From Aegilops tauschii subsp. strangulata (taxonomy: Eukaryota > Streptophyta > Magnoliopsida > Poales > Poaceae), in the NCBI RefSeq assembly GCF_002575655.3, contig NC_053039.3, positions 221,049,622 through 221,113,621 of the forward strand: a stretch of 64,000 nucleotides of DNA. Direction: 5' to 3'. A model generated the notes under the pieces. That model did no database searches. It was not told the origin of the DNA and saw nothing but the letters and a program-made list of their open reading frames with translations. Shown piece after piece: positions 44,952 to 53,801 of this stretch (position 1 is its first letter; each line of letters starts with the position of its first letter). Made by a program: the position numbers and the translations under genes.

Positions 44952-45848
44952 TGTCGGATGTGGGGTTCCGGCAAACCCTTAAGGTTCGAACACTGGGGTG
45001 CGCGCGCGAAGTCTTTCCCTCCTACCGATCTATGCCCTAGCTCGCTAAGATCTCGCGGACGAACTCGACGAACTCGCAACATAGAAAGACATGAGGTTTA
45101 TACTAGTTCGGGCCATCGTTGTGGTGTAATACCCTACTCCAGTGTGGTGGTGGTGGATTGCCTCTAGGGCTGATGATGAACAGTACAAGGGAAGAACAGC
45201 CTCCTGAGGTTGAGGTGTTCTTGTGGCTAGGGTAGGCTCTCGATCGGGTTGGATCAAGCTAAGATCGGATGCCTCTACTTTTGTGGCTAGCTCTACTTAT
45301 ATAGGCCCTGGTCCTCTTCCCAAATATCATGCGGGAAGGGAGCCAACAACGGCGGGCAATTTGAAGGGGGACAACTACAAGCTATCCTGACAAAAGTGGT
45401 CTTCGCCTGCGAAAAGCTCTGGTGGTGACGCCGTCTTGGGCTCCACGGTGATCTCCATCTTGCCGTCCTCCTGGTCTTGGTCTCGTTGCACCAATATAGC
45501 AACCTTTTCCTGATGCCTCGGTACTCTTCGCCTGCGCTGGCCTCCTTAGCACCAAAGAGGAAATAAGGATGCTGCGTGCACTGGCGCCCGCCTGGTGTCG
45601 TTCGTCATGGCTCACGTCACGAGGGCCTCGTGAGGTTTTGCCCCGCCTTGATATATCCGCTCCTCGTGAGCCTGCCTGGCTAGGCTACTCCGGAGGAGGT
45701 CTTGCGTCGTCCGCCTTGCAAGGCTTGGACCCTCGCGGGGGTCTTGGATGCCTTGTTGATGAAGACGGGCCATACGACCTGCTTGCTTAGCCACGCCGTG
45801 GGCCGCAGGAAGGCAAGTCTGGTGACCCCCGTTCCCAGAACGTCGACA
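44952..45848 (-). repeat. 5' LTR of Gypsy D
   Basis: Ends TGTCGGATGTGGGG and GAACGTCGACA. Roughly 4% different from the left LTR over the first 190 bp (by eye). A minus-strand TATA box (CTATATAA) is at 45297-45304. Confidence 0.93.
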
Positions 45849-45853
45849 CCTCT

Positions 45854-48043
45854 TCTTCGGAGATACATCTTTGAAGTACTCCGGTAGTGCTTTTCTTGTA
45901 GAGCTCTCCGTCGTGAACCTTGTAGGCCTTTGAACGCCGGACAATGCGGCGAGCCTCATTCTGGTAATCGGGAAGCTCCTTCCTATTAATGTAGGCCAAG
46001 AAGGGTTCGGTCCATGGGGCAATGACTCCCATAATTAGATGGGCCGACGGTGTTATTTCGGTGGCTGAGCCCCCGGCACTGTCTGTATGTTCGGGATTTG
46101 AGGTTGTGTTCGGATCTGAACTGTGGTCGTCGCCCTCGCCTTGCCACACCACGGATGGCTTGAAGAGCCTTTCCAGGAAGATGTTAGGTGGGACGGGGTC
46201 GCGCTTAGCGCCGATGCGAGCCAAGACGTCCGCTGCTTGATTGCTTTCTCGGGCAACGTGATGAAATTCAAGCCCCTCGAACCAAGCCGACATTTTTAAT
46301 ACGACATTGCAATAAGCTGCCATCTTTGGATCTTTGGCGTCAAAGTCGCCGTTTATCTAAGATATCGCGAGGTTCGAGTCCCTGCGCACCTCCAGGCGTT
46401 GTATGCCCATGGATGTGGCCATCCGAAGACCATGCAGTAGGGCCTCGTATTCGGCTACGTTGTTGGGGTCTGTGTATAATATCTGGAGTACGTACTGGAC
46501 GACGTCTCCGGTGGGGGATGTTAATACGACTCCCGCTCCAAGTCCTACCAACATTTTGGAGCCGTCCAAATACATGACCCAGTTGGAGTATGCGCCATAC
46601 TCTTTAGGGAGTTCGGCTTCTGTCCATTCAGCGACGAAGTCGGCCAGCACTTGAGATTTGATGGCTCGACGTGGCTTGTATGTTATGTTAAATGGAAGAA
46701 GCTCTATGGCCCATTTGGCAATACGTCCCGTGGCATCGCGGTTGTTTATTATGTCATTGAGTGGGACCTCAGAAGCCACCGTGATTGAACACTCCTGGAA
46801 GTAGTGTCGTAGCTTGCGGGATGCCATGAAGACCGCGTATGCTATCTTTTGGTAGTGGGGGTACCGAGATTTGCATGGTGTGAGGATAGTACATACGTAG
46901 TATACTGGTTTTTGAAGTGGGAATTTGTGTCCATCCTGTTCTCGTTCGACGACGAGCACGGCGCTCACCACCTGATGTGTTGCCGATATGTATAGCAACA
47001 TGGGTTCACCCGCGTCCAGGATTGGATTGCTTGCTAGGAGGGTCTTTATTTCCTCTAGTCCGGTAGTCGCCGCGTCTGTCCATTCGAAGTTATCAGTGTG
47101 CCGTAAGAGGCGATAGAGTGGTAGTGCCTTCTCTCCTAGTCTGGAGATAAACCGGCTTAGTGCTGCCACGCATCCCGCCAGTTTTTGGACCTGTTTGAGG
47201 TCTGTTGGTGTAGCCAACTGTGACAGAGCTCAGACTTTAGCCGGATTTGCTTCGATTCCTCTATTGGAAACGATGAAGCCCAGCAGTTTTCCGGCGGGGA
47301 TGCCGAAGACACACTTTTCCGGGTTGAGCTTAATGTCATATGCCCGGAGGTTGTCGAACGTAAGATGTAAGTCGTCTATTAGTGTTTCGACATGCCTAGT
47401 TTTGATGATGACGTCATCGACGTAAGCTTCTACCGTTTTGCCCATCTGTTTCTCCAGGCATGTTTGAATCATGCGTTGGTATGTCGCGCCGGTGTTCTTG
47501 AGTCCGAAGGGCATAGTGTTGAAGCAGAATGGCCCGTATGGGGTAATAAATGCTGTTGCAGCTTGATCGGATTCCTTCATTTTGATTTGATGGTATCCGG
47601 AATATGCATCGAGGAAACACAGTGAGTCGTGTCCCGCGGTGGCGTCAATGATTTCATCAATGCGGGGAAGGGGAAAAGGATCCTTTGGGGCAAGCCTTGT
47701 TGAGATCCTTGAAATCGACACATAGGCGCCAGGATTTATCCTTCTTTGGTACCATCACCAGGTTTGCTAGCCACCCCGGATGCTTGATTTCTCTGATGAA
47801 TCCGGCCTCGATAAGCTTGGCCAGCTCCTCCCCCATGGCTTGTCGCTTGGGTTCGGAAAAGCTCCGTAGTGTTTGCTTGACTTGTTTAAATCCCTTTAAT
47901 ATGTTGAGGCTATGTTCGGCCAACTTGCGTGGGATCCCTGGCATATCCGAACGGTGCCAGGCAAATATGTCCCAGTTTTCGCGCAGGAATTCTCGTAGTG
48001 CGGCGTCAACTGTTGGGTTCAGTTGAGCTCCGATAGATGCTGT
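45854..48043 (-). pseudogene. Gypsy C reverse transcriptase and RNase H
   Basis: RT (47230-48043): DFKDLNKACPKGSF, YSGYHQIKM and the catalytic AYVDDVIIK, then CVFGIPAGKLLGF; a frameshift lies near 47690. RNase H (46357-47217): YLDGSKM, AEYEALLHGL and RDSNLAIS. Breaks: TGA at 47230-47232 and TAG at 46357-46359, the latter aligned with Gln of G1 (DSDMVAQQ). The linker to integrase (45854-46323) is interrupted by D. All catalytic residues I can place in RT and RNase H are present. The frame opens directly after the TAG at 48044-48046. Confidence 0.88.
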
Positions 48044-49162
48044 CTACTTGGGGTCCGTTGGGTGGACCTGGAATTTGACTATTTCCTCTGTTGGTTTGAA
48101 TGAGGTGGATTTGGGGCGTTTGTCGAGGATCACATCATCCCTGTCCACCGTGGAGCGTAGTGCGGTTAATTCTTCGGCCGTGAGAGCTTCGGATAGCGCC
48201 TCCAGGGCCAGGGATGCGGTTTTGTTTTCAGCGCGGAGTGCTATGTTCGGATCACTTATGAGAGTGATTATACCGTTTGGTCCGGGCATTTTGAGCTTCA
48301 TATACCCGTAATGAGGTATAGCTTGGAAGCGTGTAAAAGCATCCCGCCCCAATAGGGCGTGATATCCACTGCTGAAAGGGGCCACTTGGAAAGTTATTTC
48401 TTCGGACCGATAGTTCTCCGGCGTGCCGAATACCATGTCAAGTGTGATTTTGCCCGCGCATCGAGCCTCCCGACTGGGAATAATTCCCCGGAAGGTTGTG
48501 TTACTTTGCTTGATGCGGCTCCTGTCTATTTCCGTTTTATGGAGTGTATCCTCATAAATGAGATTTAGTCCGTTGCCGCCGTCCATGAGGACCTTGGTGA
48601 GTCGAAACTCATCTACGATGGGACTGAGGACTAACGCGGCTGGCGCTCGTACTGGTCTGTACTTTGGTTCGTCGCCGGCGTTGAATGTTATAGCCGGGTC
48701 GTTCCATGGGCTTATTACAGCAATTTGGCAGACTTCGTCGAGCTCGCGAAGTGCCCTTTTGCGCTTGTTGTTTGAAGCGAATGTCTCGAAGACCGTCAAT
48801 ACTCTTGGGTTGTCGTCTTCTGGGGGATGCTGTTCTGGGGCATCCTTGATAAGGATGTCCTCACCGCTCTTGGCTAGCTGTCGTAGTATCCAACATGCTC
48901 TAAGGCTGTGGGTTGCCACGGTATCTGTTGTTGTATGTATTTTGCATGGGCCATCGAGCCACCCCTCCAGAATGGTGCCGTGCCATATAGCGGCTTTGTG
49001 TTTCTTGACTGTTGGACTGGGCGTGCGACGAGGGTGCGCCCTTTTCGCCTGTAGGGGGAGTTGGGTTGGGACTGACGGTTCCCAGCGAGCTGCCCGAGTT
49101 CCCCAGGCGCTCTCCATCGCGCTGTACTTTTGTACGATGGTTGCTAACTCAGCGAATTTCAA
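48044..49162 (-). CDS. Gypsy C gag C-terminus and aspartic protease
   Basis: 372 residues. The N-terminal part is gag C-terminal, with a zinc-knuckle variant in CKIHTTTDTVATHSLRAC (C-X2-H-X8-H-X4-C). The protease has DGGNGLNLI as active site, later ALLGRDAFTRF. It ends at TAG 48044-48046, after which RT is in frame without another stop. It would cleave the polyprotein. Confidence 0.85.
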   Translation of the reverse strand: MKFAELATIVQKYSAMESAWGTRAARWEPSVPTQLPLQAKRAHPRRTPSPTVKKHKAAIWHGTILEGWLDGPCKIHTTTDTVATHSLRACWILRQLAKSGEDILIKDAPEQHPPEDDNPRVLTVFETFASNNKRKRALRELDEVCQIAVISPWNDPAITFNAGDEPKYRPVRAPAALVLSPIVDEFRLTKVLMDGGNGLNLIYEDTLHKTEIDRSRIKQSNTTFRGIIPSREARCAGKITLDMVFGTPENYRSEEITFQVAPFSSGYHALLGRDAFTRFQAIPHYGYMKLKMPGPNGIITLISDPNIALRAENKTASLALEALSEALTAEELTALRSTVDRDDVILDKRPKSTSFKPTEEIVKFQVHPTDPK

Positions 49163-49929
49163 TATGCGGCGGCGATTGATGGCGTTGAGGATTCCTTCGT
49201 CCGCGCAATTTTTGCAGAACGCTGATATTGCGTCCTCGTCACGGCAATCTTTTACCTTGTCCTTGGCAAGGAGGAATCTGGCCCAGAAGTGGTGGACCTT
49301 TTCCTGAGACTGTTATTTTATGCTCATGAGAGCTTCTATGTCCGGGTGGGTGGGTGGAATTAAATCCGAACCCCGACCTGACCGATTATCCGGAGTCTGA
49401 CGACCTTCCGGGCTTGACAGTCCGGGTTCGGAATATCTTCTGATTGTTTGGGACCGCCGTCCGATGCCATGTTCGGAGGGCTGGTCGCATCCTTTCGCAG
49501 GCGAGTATCCGGCTCTTCATGAATGGCGATCCGAACATAGTCCGTCTTCGATATAGCAGAAGACTCGCCGTCCTGCTCCACGACTACCGCAATCTGGTGG
49601 GTGACCGGTGGAGTTTCGGTTTCTCCCTGATCAGTTTTAGGCCCGATCCGATCGTAATCTATGGCGATTCCCAAAGCGGTGATGCGATCTAGGAGCTCGT
49701 TTAAGGACGAAAACTCAAACGGATCCATCTGCTTGGAGTGCTCAGAATTGATGCGAAGGGGGTTTTCGATGGCCCGAGAGGTCATCGTCGGCTCAAAGGC
49801 CGAACGGGCGATCATAGTAAAGTTGCCCAGCCGGAGGGTCTGGCCCGGGGCCAGAGCTACCCCGGCGGTGATGTTGTCTTTAAGGACTGGGCGAGCCATC
49901 GAGCCTTTCATCGACGGCACAGTGGAACT
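49163..49929 (-). pseudogene. Gypsy C gag, internally deleted
   Basis: 49360-49920 encodes an N-terminal gag-like segment (FSSLNELLDRITALGIAIDYDRIGP). 49163-49310 encodes the last part of the capsid-like domain (an NAINRRRILKF-type stretch, read in frame upstream of 49162). The Retrotrans_gag core expected between them, including a WL.SLP-type block, is absent. There is a stop at about 49311-49320. The particle protein therefore cannot be made from this copy. Confidence 0.6.
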
Positions 49930-49946
49930 CTCAATGAAAGCACCAA
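49929..49946 (-). other. Primer-binding site of Gypsy C
   Basis: Minus strand TTGGTGCTTTCATTGAGA directly inside the 5' LTR, different from the sites of G1, B, D, E and F. Confidence 0.75.
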
Positions 49947-50424
49947 TGTCAGTGTCAAAACCGGCGGATCTCGGGTAGGGGTCCCAAACTGTGCGTCTAG
50001 GATCGATGGTAATAGGAGACAGGGGACACGATGTTTACCCAGGTTCGGGCCCTCTCTGTGGAGGTAATACCCTACTTCCTACTTTACTGATCTTGATGAT
50101 ATGAGTATTACAAGAGTTGATCTACCACGAGATCGTAATGGCTAAACCCTAGAAGTCTAGCCTATATGACTATGGTAATGTGTGTGTCCTTTCCGGACTA
50201 ACCCCTCCGGTTTATATAGACCCCGGGGGGATCTAGGGTTTACATAGAGTCGGTTACATAAGAAGGAATCTTCATAATTGGTCGCCAAGCTTGCCTTCCA
50301 CGCCAAGTAGAGTCCAATCCGGACACGGGTACAGTCTTCGGCCTTCATGTCTTCACAGCCCCTTAGTTCGGCCCATGGATAATAGGCCGGACGCCCGAGG
50401 ACCCCTTAGTCCAGGACTCCCTCA
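49947..50424 (-). repeat. 5' LTR of Gypsy C
   Basis: Minus strand TGAGGGAGTCCTGGAC ... GACACTGACA; 478 bp. A minus-strand TATA box (TCTATATAAA) is at 50211-50220. The TSD CCTAT follows at 50425. Confidence 0.95.
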
Positions 50425-50429
50425 CCTAT

Positions 50430-50805
50430 CTGACCCACTGACGAGCTCACACGTGTTTCCTCCGGCCAATCAGAATTTTACACATGGAAATTTCCCATTG
50501 GTCCGGGCTGTTAATGGGTTATCGGATCCAAAACCGGACCCGATAGCTTAACGGCGACCCGTTGCGGTGGATGCCACGTGTCGGTCACCCTTGACGAAAG
50601 CACTTCTGTGACACGCGATTTATCGTCATGGAAGTGGACACTTCCATGATGATAATTTTGGCAATGTCATGGAACACTTCTACGACAGCACAGGTATGAC
50701 TATCTCGATTCTGTCATAAAATTGTCATGGATGTACATGCATGACAGAGAACGTGACCTACTGTGACAAACACGTATCATCACGGAAGTGTATTTTTTTG
50801 TAGTG
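50430..50805. repeat. CACTA right terminal region and terminus
   Basis: Continues the subterminal DNA of 32340-33203. It ends TTTTTTTGTAGTG at 50805 (inverse of CACTACAAAAAAA). Inside are repeated short motifs of the form CACTTC(C/T)(A/G)TGA in both orientations and a palindrome at 50626-50649 (TCATGGAAGTG, two bases, then its inverse). Confidence 0.7.
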
Positions 50806-51450
50806 CAGGTAACATACCAATGACAAAGGGAATAACGTATGTTGTCATAACGGTTCGACCGATAAAGATCTTCATAGAATATGTAGGAGCCAATATGAGC
50901 ATCCAGGTTCTGCTATTGGATATTGACCAGAGAGGTGTCTCAGTCATGTCTATATAGTTCTCGAACCCATAGGGTCTGCACGCTTAACGTTCGATGACGA
51001 TTTAGTATTATATGAGTTATGTGATTTGGTGACCGAATGATGTTCGGAGTCCTGGATGAGATCAAGGACATTACGAGGAGTCTCGAAATGGTTGAGAGGT
51101 AAAGATTGATATATAGGATGATAGTATTCGGACACCGGAAGTGTTCCGGCTAGTATCGGGTATTTATCCGAGTACCGGGGGGTTACCGGAACCCCTGGGG
51201 GAAAGATATGGGCCATATGGGCCATAGGAGGGGAGCACACCAGCCCACAAGGTTAGCGCCCCCCCCCCCCCCCCAAAGGAAGGAGGCCGAATTGGAGAAG
51301 GGAAAGAGGGGGTTCGTCCCCCCTTTCCTTCTCTCCTTCCTCTTCCCTTCCCCCCCCCCCCCCCCCCCCGTGAAATAAGGAAAGGGGGAGGCCGAATTGG
51401 GGAGGACCCCAAGTAGGATTCCTCCTACAAAAGTAGGGGCCTTTCTATAC
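50806..51450 (+). mobile_element. Angela/WIS-type Copia LTR fragment, plus strand
   Basis: Matches, inverted, the LTR of A around 30200-30760: ACATACCAATGACAAAGGGA, CGACCGATAAAGATCTTC, TTCTGCTATTGG and CACGCTTAACGTTCG occur in the same order. The left limit is the CACTA end, so the CACTA element appears inserted into this LTR. The right limit near 51450 is approximate. It contains C runs of 16 (51259-51274) and 20 (51350-51369) bases. No coding sequence. Confidence 0.75.
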
Positions 51451-51583
51451 CCCTTTACTTGTGCGTGGGCAGCTGTAGCCACACCTGCGGCCGCGCTTGG
51501 CGGGGCAGAGGAAGCGAAGATACAGGACTGCCAGGGCAGTGCTGAGCCAGAGGCACGAAGAGCAAAGGGACAAGACGGGTTTC

Positions 51584-51641
51584 CCCCGGCAAGAGCCTTG
51601 CCGGGGCGACCTACGTAGCCCCGGCAAGAGCCTTGCCGGGG
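51584..51641. repeat. Palindrome pair, 35-bp spacing (first array)
   Basis: CCCCGGCAAG, 3-base loop AGC, CTTGCCGGGG at 51584-51606 and again at 51619-51641; both have perfect 10-bp arms. Confidence 0.95.
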
Positions 51642-51802
51642 CAACTTTCCCAACACCAGCAAGGCCGCCACCCTTGAGCCTGAGAGTTCTGACACCATCG
51701 ACAACGTTGAGACCAAGACTCAGGGGCGCCTGTGTGGTGGCATGCAGATCTTTGTGAGGAACAAAGGCCTACGAATCTGGAGAGAAACCAGAAGGCGAAG
51801 AC

Positions 51803-51930
51803 CCCCGGCAAGAGCCTTGCCGGGGACAGGCGGAGACCCCCGGCAAGAGTCTTGCCGGGGACAGATGAAGACCCCCGGCAAGATCCTTGTCGAGGACACC
51901 CACGAGACCCCGGCAAGATCCTTGCCAGGG
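51803..51930. repeat. Four palindromes, 35-bp spacing (second array)
   Basis: Units start at 51803, 51838, 51873 and 51908. The first two have perfect 10-bp arms; the third and fourth have mismatches (CTTGTCGAGG, CTTGCCAGGG). Loops are AGC, AGT, ATC and ATC. Confidence 0.95.
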
Positions 51931-52343
51931 GCTTCTGCAGGGCCGAGGCCAGGCCCGCACTTACCAACGTTTCGCTGCCCTGTGTCCGTGCCGACATGGC
52001 AATCAGCCCGCCAACTAGGCAAGCGCCTGTGGGGCTGCAAGCAACCTCTAGGCCAACTAGACAAGCACCTGCGTGGTGGCACGTAGATCTTCGTGAAGAC
52101 CCTGCCACCGCACCAGCACAACAGCCAGCCAGCCAGTGTGGCATTGCATGCCTCGTCAGCTTGGACGCGCGTCGAAGCAAGGCGAGGCAGCGATGGACGG
52201 GCCAAGCTTCTTTGCCGTCCCCAATAAAGCAAGAGGACACGTAGGCGACGCATTAAATGCGTTTGTCCCACAATGTCAGGGTTAGACTTCTACACTGTAG
52301 ACACTTTCCACCTCCTGTGTGCCACTGTGGCAACCCCTTTGAC

Positions 52344-52351
52344 ATATAAAA
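52344..52351 (+). promoter_or_regulatory. TATA box in the E LTR
   Basis: ATATAAAA about 250 bp upstream of the PBS on the plus strand. Confidence 0.5.
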
Positions 52352-52604
52352 GGAGGCACGAGGCATACTGAGAAAGGATTCAGACTTTTGGAACTAGGCA
52401 TGCACCGCAGCTAGCTCAAGAGCCCAAGAATACCAAATATATACACGAAAGCAGGACTAGGGTATTACGCATCGCTTGCGGCCCGAACCATGGTAAAAAT
52501 CCCCTCGCACTGACCTTTCAATCCTGCTCTTTGCATAGCTTCGCGCCCCGCCAACCGTAGTAGGGATTCCCCGTGATCCCATAGGTGTCGTTTCCCCCGA
52601 CATC

Positions 52605-52624
52605 TTTGGCGCGCCAGGTAGGGG
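52605..52624 (+). other. Primer-binding site of E and truncation point
   Basis: TTTGGCGCGCCAGGTAGGGG, as in B and D. A few bases later the sequence is RT of element F in the opposite direction, so E is cut right after its PBS. Confidence 0.75.
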
Positions 52625-52913
52625 GTTTGCTTCGATTCCGCGTTGAGACAGAAAGAAACCAAGAAGCTTGCCGGACGGAATGCTGAACATGCACTTCTCT
52701 GACCAAGCCTGCCGCCTCCAACTTCCTGATCTCCTCGACGATGAATTCTTGTCGTTCCAAAGCTTGCTTCCTGACTTTCTGCTTGACGGGCCGCGCATGA
52801 GGACAGACAGCAAGATGGTGCTCAATCACCTCCCTGGGAACGCCGGGGATGTCCGATGCTTTCCATGCAAACATATCGACATTCGCCCGCAGGAAGGCGA
52901 CGAGCGCGCTTTC
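52625..52913 (-). pseudogene. Reverse transcriptase fragment of F
   Basis: 52700-52913 encodes the RT lead-in (PGVPREVIEHHLAV ... KLEAAGLVREV). 52625-52700, in another frame, encodes KCMFSIPSGKLLGFFL...GIEANP, a block about 150 residues further on in G1. The part with YVDD between them is deleted, so the enzyme is dead. Confidence 0.85.
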
Positions 52914-53801
52914 CTATTTGTTATCGAGGGTGGAGATTATAGTAAAAGCCCCGCCCGCGCCGTCCTCCTTGACGGGCACCTTCTTGGTCTCAGGTGGTGC
53001 TGCCTTGGATTTCTTGCTCTTGCTGGTGGAGCTCTCTGGCACGCCCTCGACGGGAGCGCAGCACTCCGAAGGGGCGCGCTTGCCAGAGTGGGTGCAGGAG
53101 GTCTTGCCGGTTCTCTTCCCTCCCAGGGTTTCATTGGCAGGGGCAAGTGCCTTGGCGGTAGCTGCTGCAACTGCCTCCCGGTAAAGTTGGTCGGCGCAGA
53201 TGAGCGCGTCCTTCTTGTCGGAGGGGACGGTGATGATGCTCACTGGCCCGGGCATCTTCAACGTGTTGTAGGCATAATGTGACGCCACCATGAACTTGGC
53301 CAGCGCCAAGCGGCCAAGGATCCCATTATAGGGTAAGGGGATCTTGGCGACATCAAAAACGATCTTCTCCGTCCTATAATTCAGCTCGCCCCCAAATGTA
53401 ACGGGCAACGTGACCTTACGCTTCGGCTGATTCCTCCCCGAGTTGACCCCTTGAAACGTGCCCGTCTCTTCGAGATCTCCATCGGGGATCTGTAGTCTCT
53501 TGATCACGGCAGGCGAGATCAAGTTCAGGCCGGCACCACCGTCAACTAGCACTTTTGTCACCTTGACGCTGCGTATCGTTGGTGAAACCAACAACGGCAA
53601 GCACCCGATCGCAGTTGTGCGATCGGGGTGATCCTCGGTGTAAAAAATGATAGGCGTGCTGGACCACTTCAGTGGCTTCTGGGAATCGAACGATGGCTCT
53701 GCCATAGTGACTTCACGCGTCCACTGCTTCAGCTGGCGGTGAGAGGTGTGCAACGAGGTGCCACCGTCGATGCACATGGCCTTCGTGGCTTTCTGGAACA
53801 C
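52914..53801 (-). CDS. Aspartic protease region of F
   Basis: 295 residues. The active site is DGGAGLNLI (TKVLVDGGAGLNLIS) near residue 88, later ILGRLALAKF. The C-terminal linker is Lys-rich. Ends at TAG 52914-52916, after which RT is in frame. The first Met is internal to the gag-protease polyprotein; the real frame comes from the right. Confidence 0.82.
   Translation of the reverse strand: MFQKATKAMCIDGGTSLHTSHRQLKQWTREVTMAEPSFDSQKPLKWSSTPIIFYTEDHPDRTTAIGCLPLLVSPTIRSVKVTKVLVDGGAGLNLISPAVIKRLQIPDGDLEETGTFQGVNSGRNQPKRKVTLPVTFGGELNYRTEKIVFDVAKIPLPYNGILGRLALAKFMVASHYAYNTLKMPGPVSIITVPSDKKDALICADQLYREAVAAATAKALAPANETLGGKRTGKTSCTHSGKRAPSECCAPVEGVPESSTSKSKKSKAAPPETKKVPVKEDGAGGAFTIISTLDNK

Larger units (their letters stand above)
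38600..45848 (-). mobile_element. Gypsy element D, non-autonomous
   Basis: LTRs 38600-39494 (895 bp) and 44952-45848 (897 bp), TG...CA ends, and a perfect TSD CCTCT (38595-38599 and 45849-45853). It shares LTR, PBS and antisense ORF with B. Between the LTRs only the antisense ORF (plus strand) and a gag N-terminal remnant (minus strand) remain; protease, RT, RNase H and integrase are gone. It inserted between the RNase H and integrase sequences of C. Confidence 0.95.
33204..50424 (-). mobile_element. Gypsy element C (Tat-like), with element D inside
   Basis: LTRs 33204-33683 (480 bp) and 49947-50424 (478 bp) and a perfect TSD CCTAT (33199-33203 and 50425-50429). From the right, on the minus strand: PBS, gag (shortened), protease, TAG, RT, RNase H, integrase; then a spliced ORF on the plus strand. 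Integrase is split from RNase H by element D (38600-45848). About 23 differences between the LTRs were counted by eye, near 5%. Gag and integrase carry deletions, so it is not autonomous now. Confidence 0.95.
14100..50805 (+). mobile_element. CACTA DNA transposon, right part (left terminus not found), split by A and C
   Basis: The right end is ...TTTTTTTGTAGTG at 50805, the inverted form of a CACTACAAAAAAA terminus. Removing Angela A (19519-31435) and Gypsy C (33204-50424) plus one TSD copy each joins a Ptta/En/Spm-type gene, GGGCC-rich subterminal DNA and this terminus into one unit. The 3 bases after the end (50806-50808, CAG) would be a CACTA TSD copy. No CACTAC start was found between 8739 and 15000, so the left part is lost or lies beyond G1; the start given here is only the upstream limit of the gene. 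No TNP2-type transposase was seen. Confidence 0.55.
51460..52602 (+). repeat. LTR of Gypsy element E, plus strand
   Basis: The right end is CCCCCGACA at 52602, followed by two spacer bases and a PBS. It has a TATA box (52344-52351) and a GC-rich upstream part with palindrome arrays. The left end is uncertain (somewhere near 51450-51480); no TG start could be fixed. No matching second LTR is in the window. The short Pro/Gly-rich ORFs here are not credible genes. Confidence 0.65.

Noticed and set aside
47685..49307. Plus-strand ORFs of 113 and 249 codons
   Set aside because: Complement of RT, protease and gag of C, with no own features.
51584..51930. CRISPR-like palindromic repeats with 12-bp spacers
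   Set aside because: Too few and too short, inside an LTR of a eukaryotic element, with no cas genes.
51164..52271. Several Gly-, Pro- and Cys-rich ORFs on both strands
   Set aside because: They follow the poly-C runs, palindromes and GC-rich LTR sequence and match no family I know.
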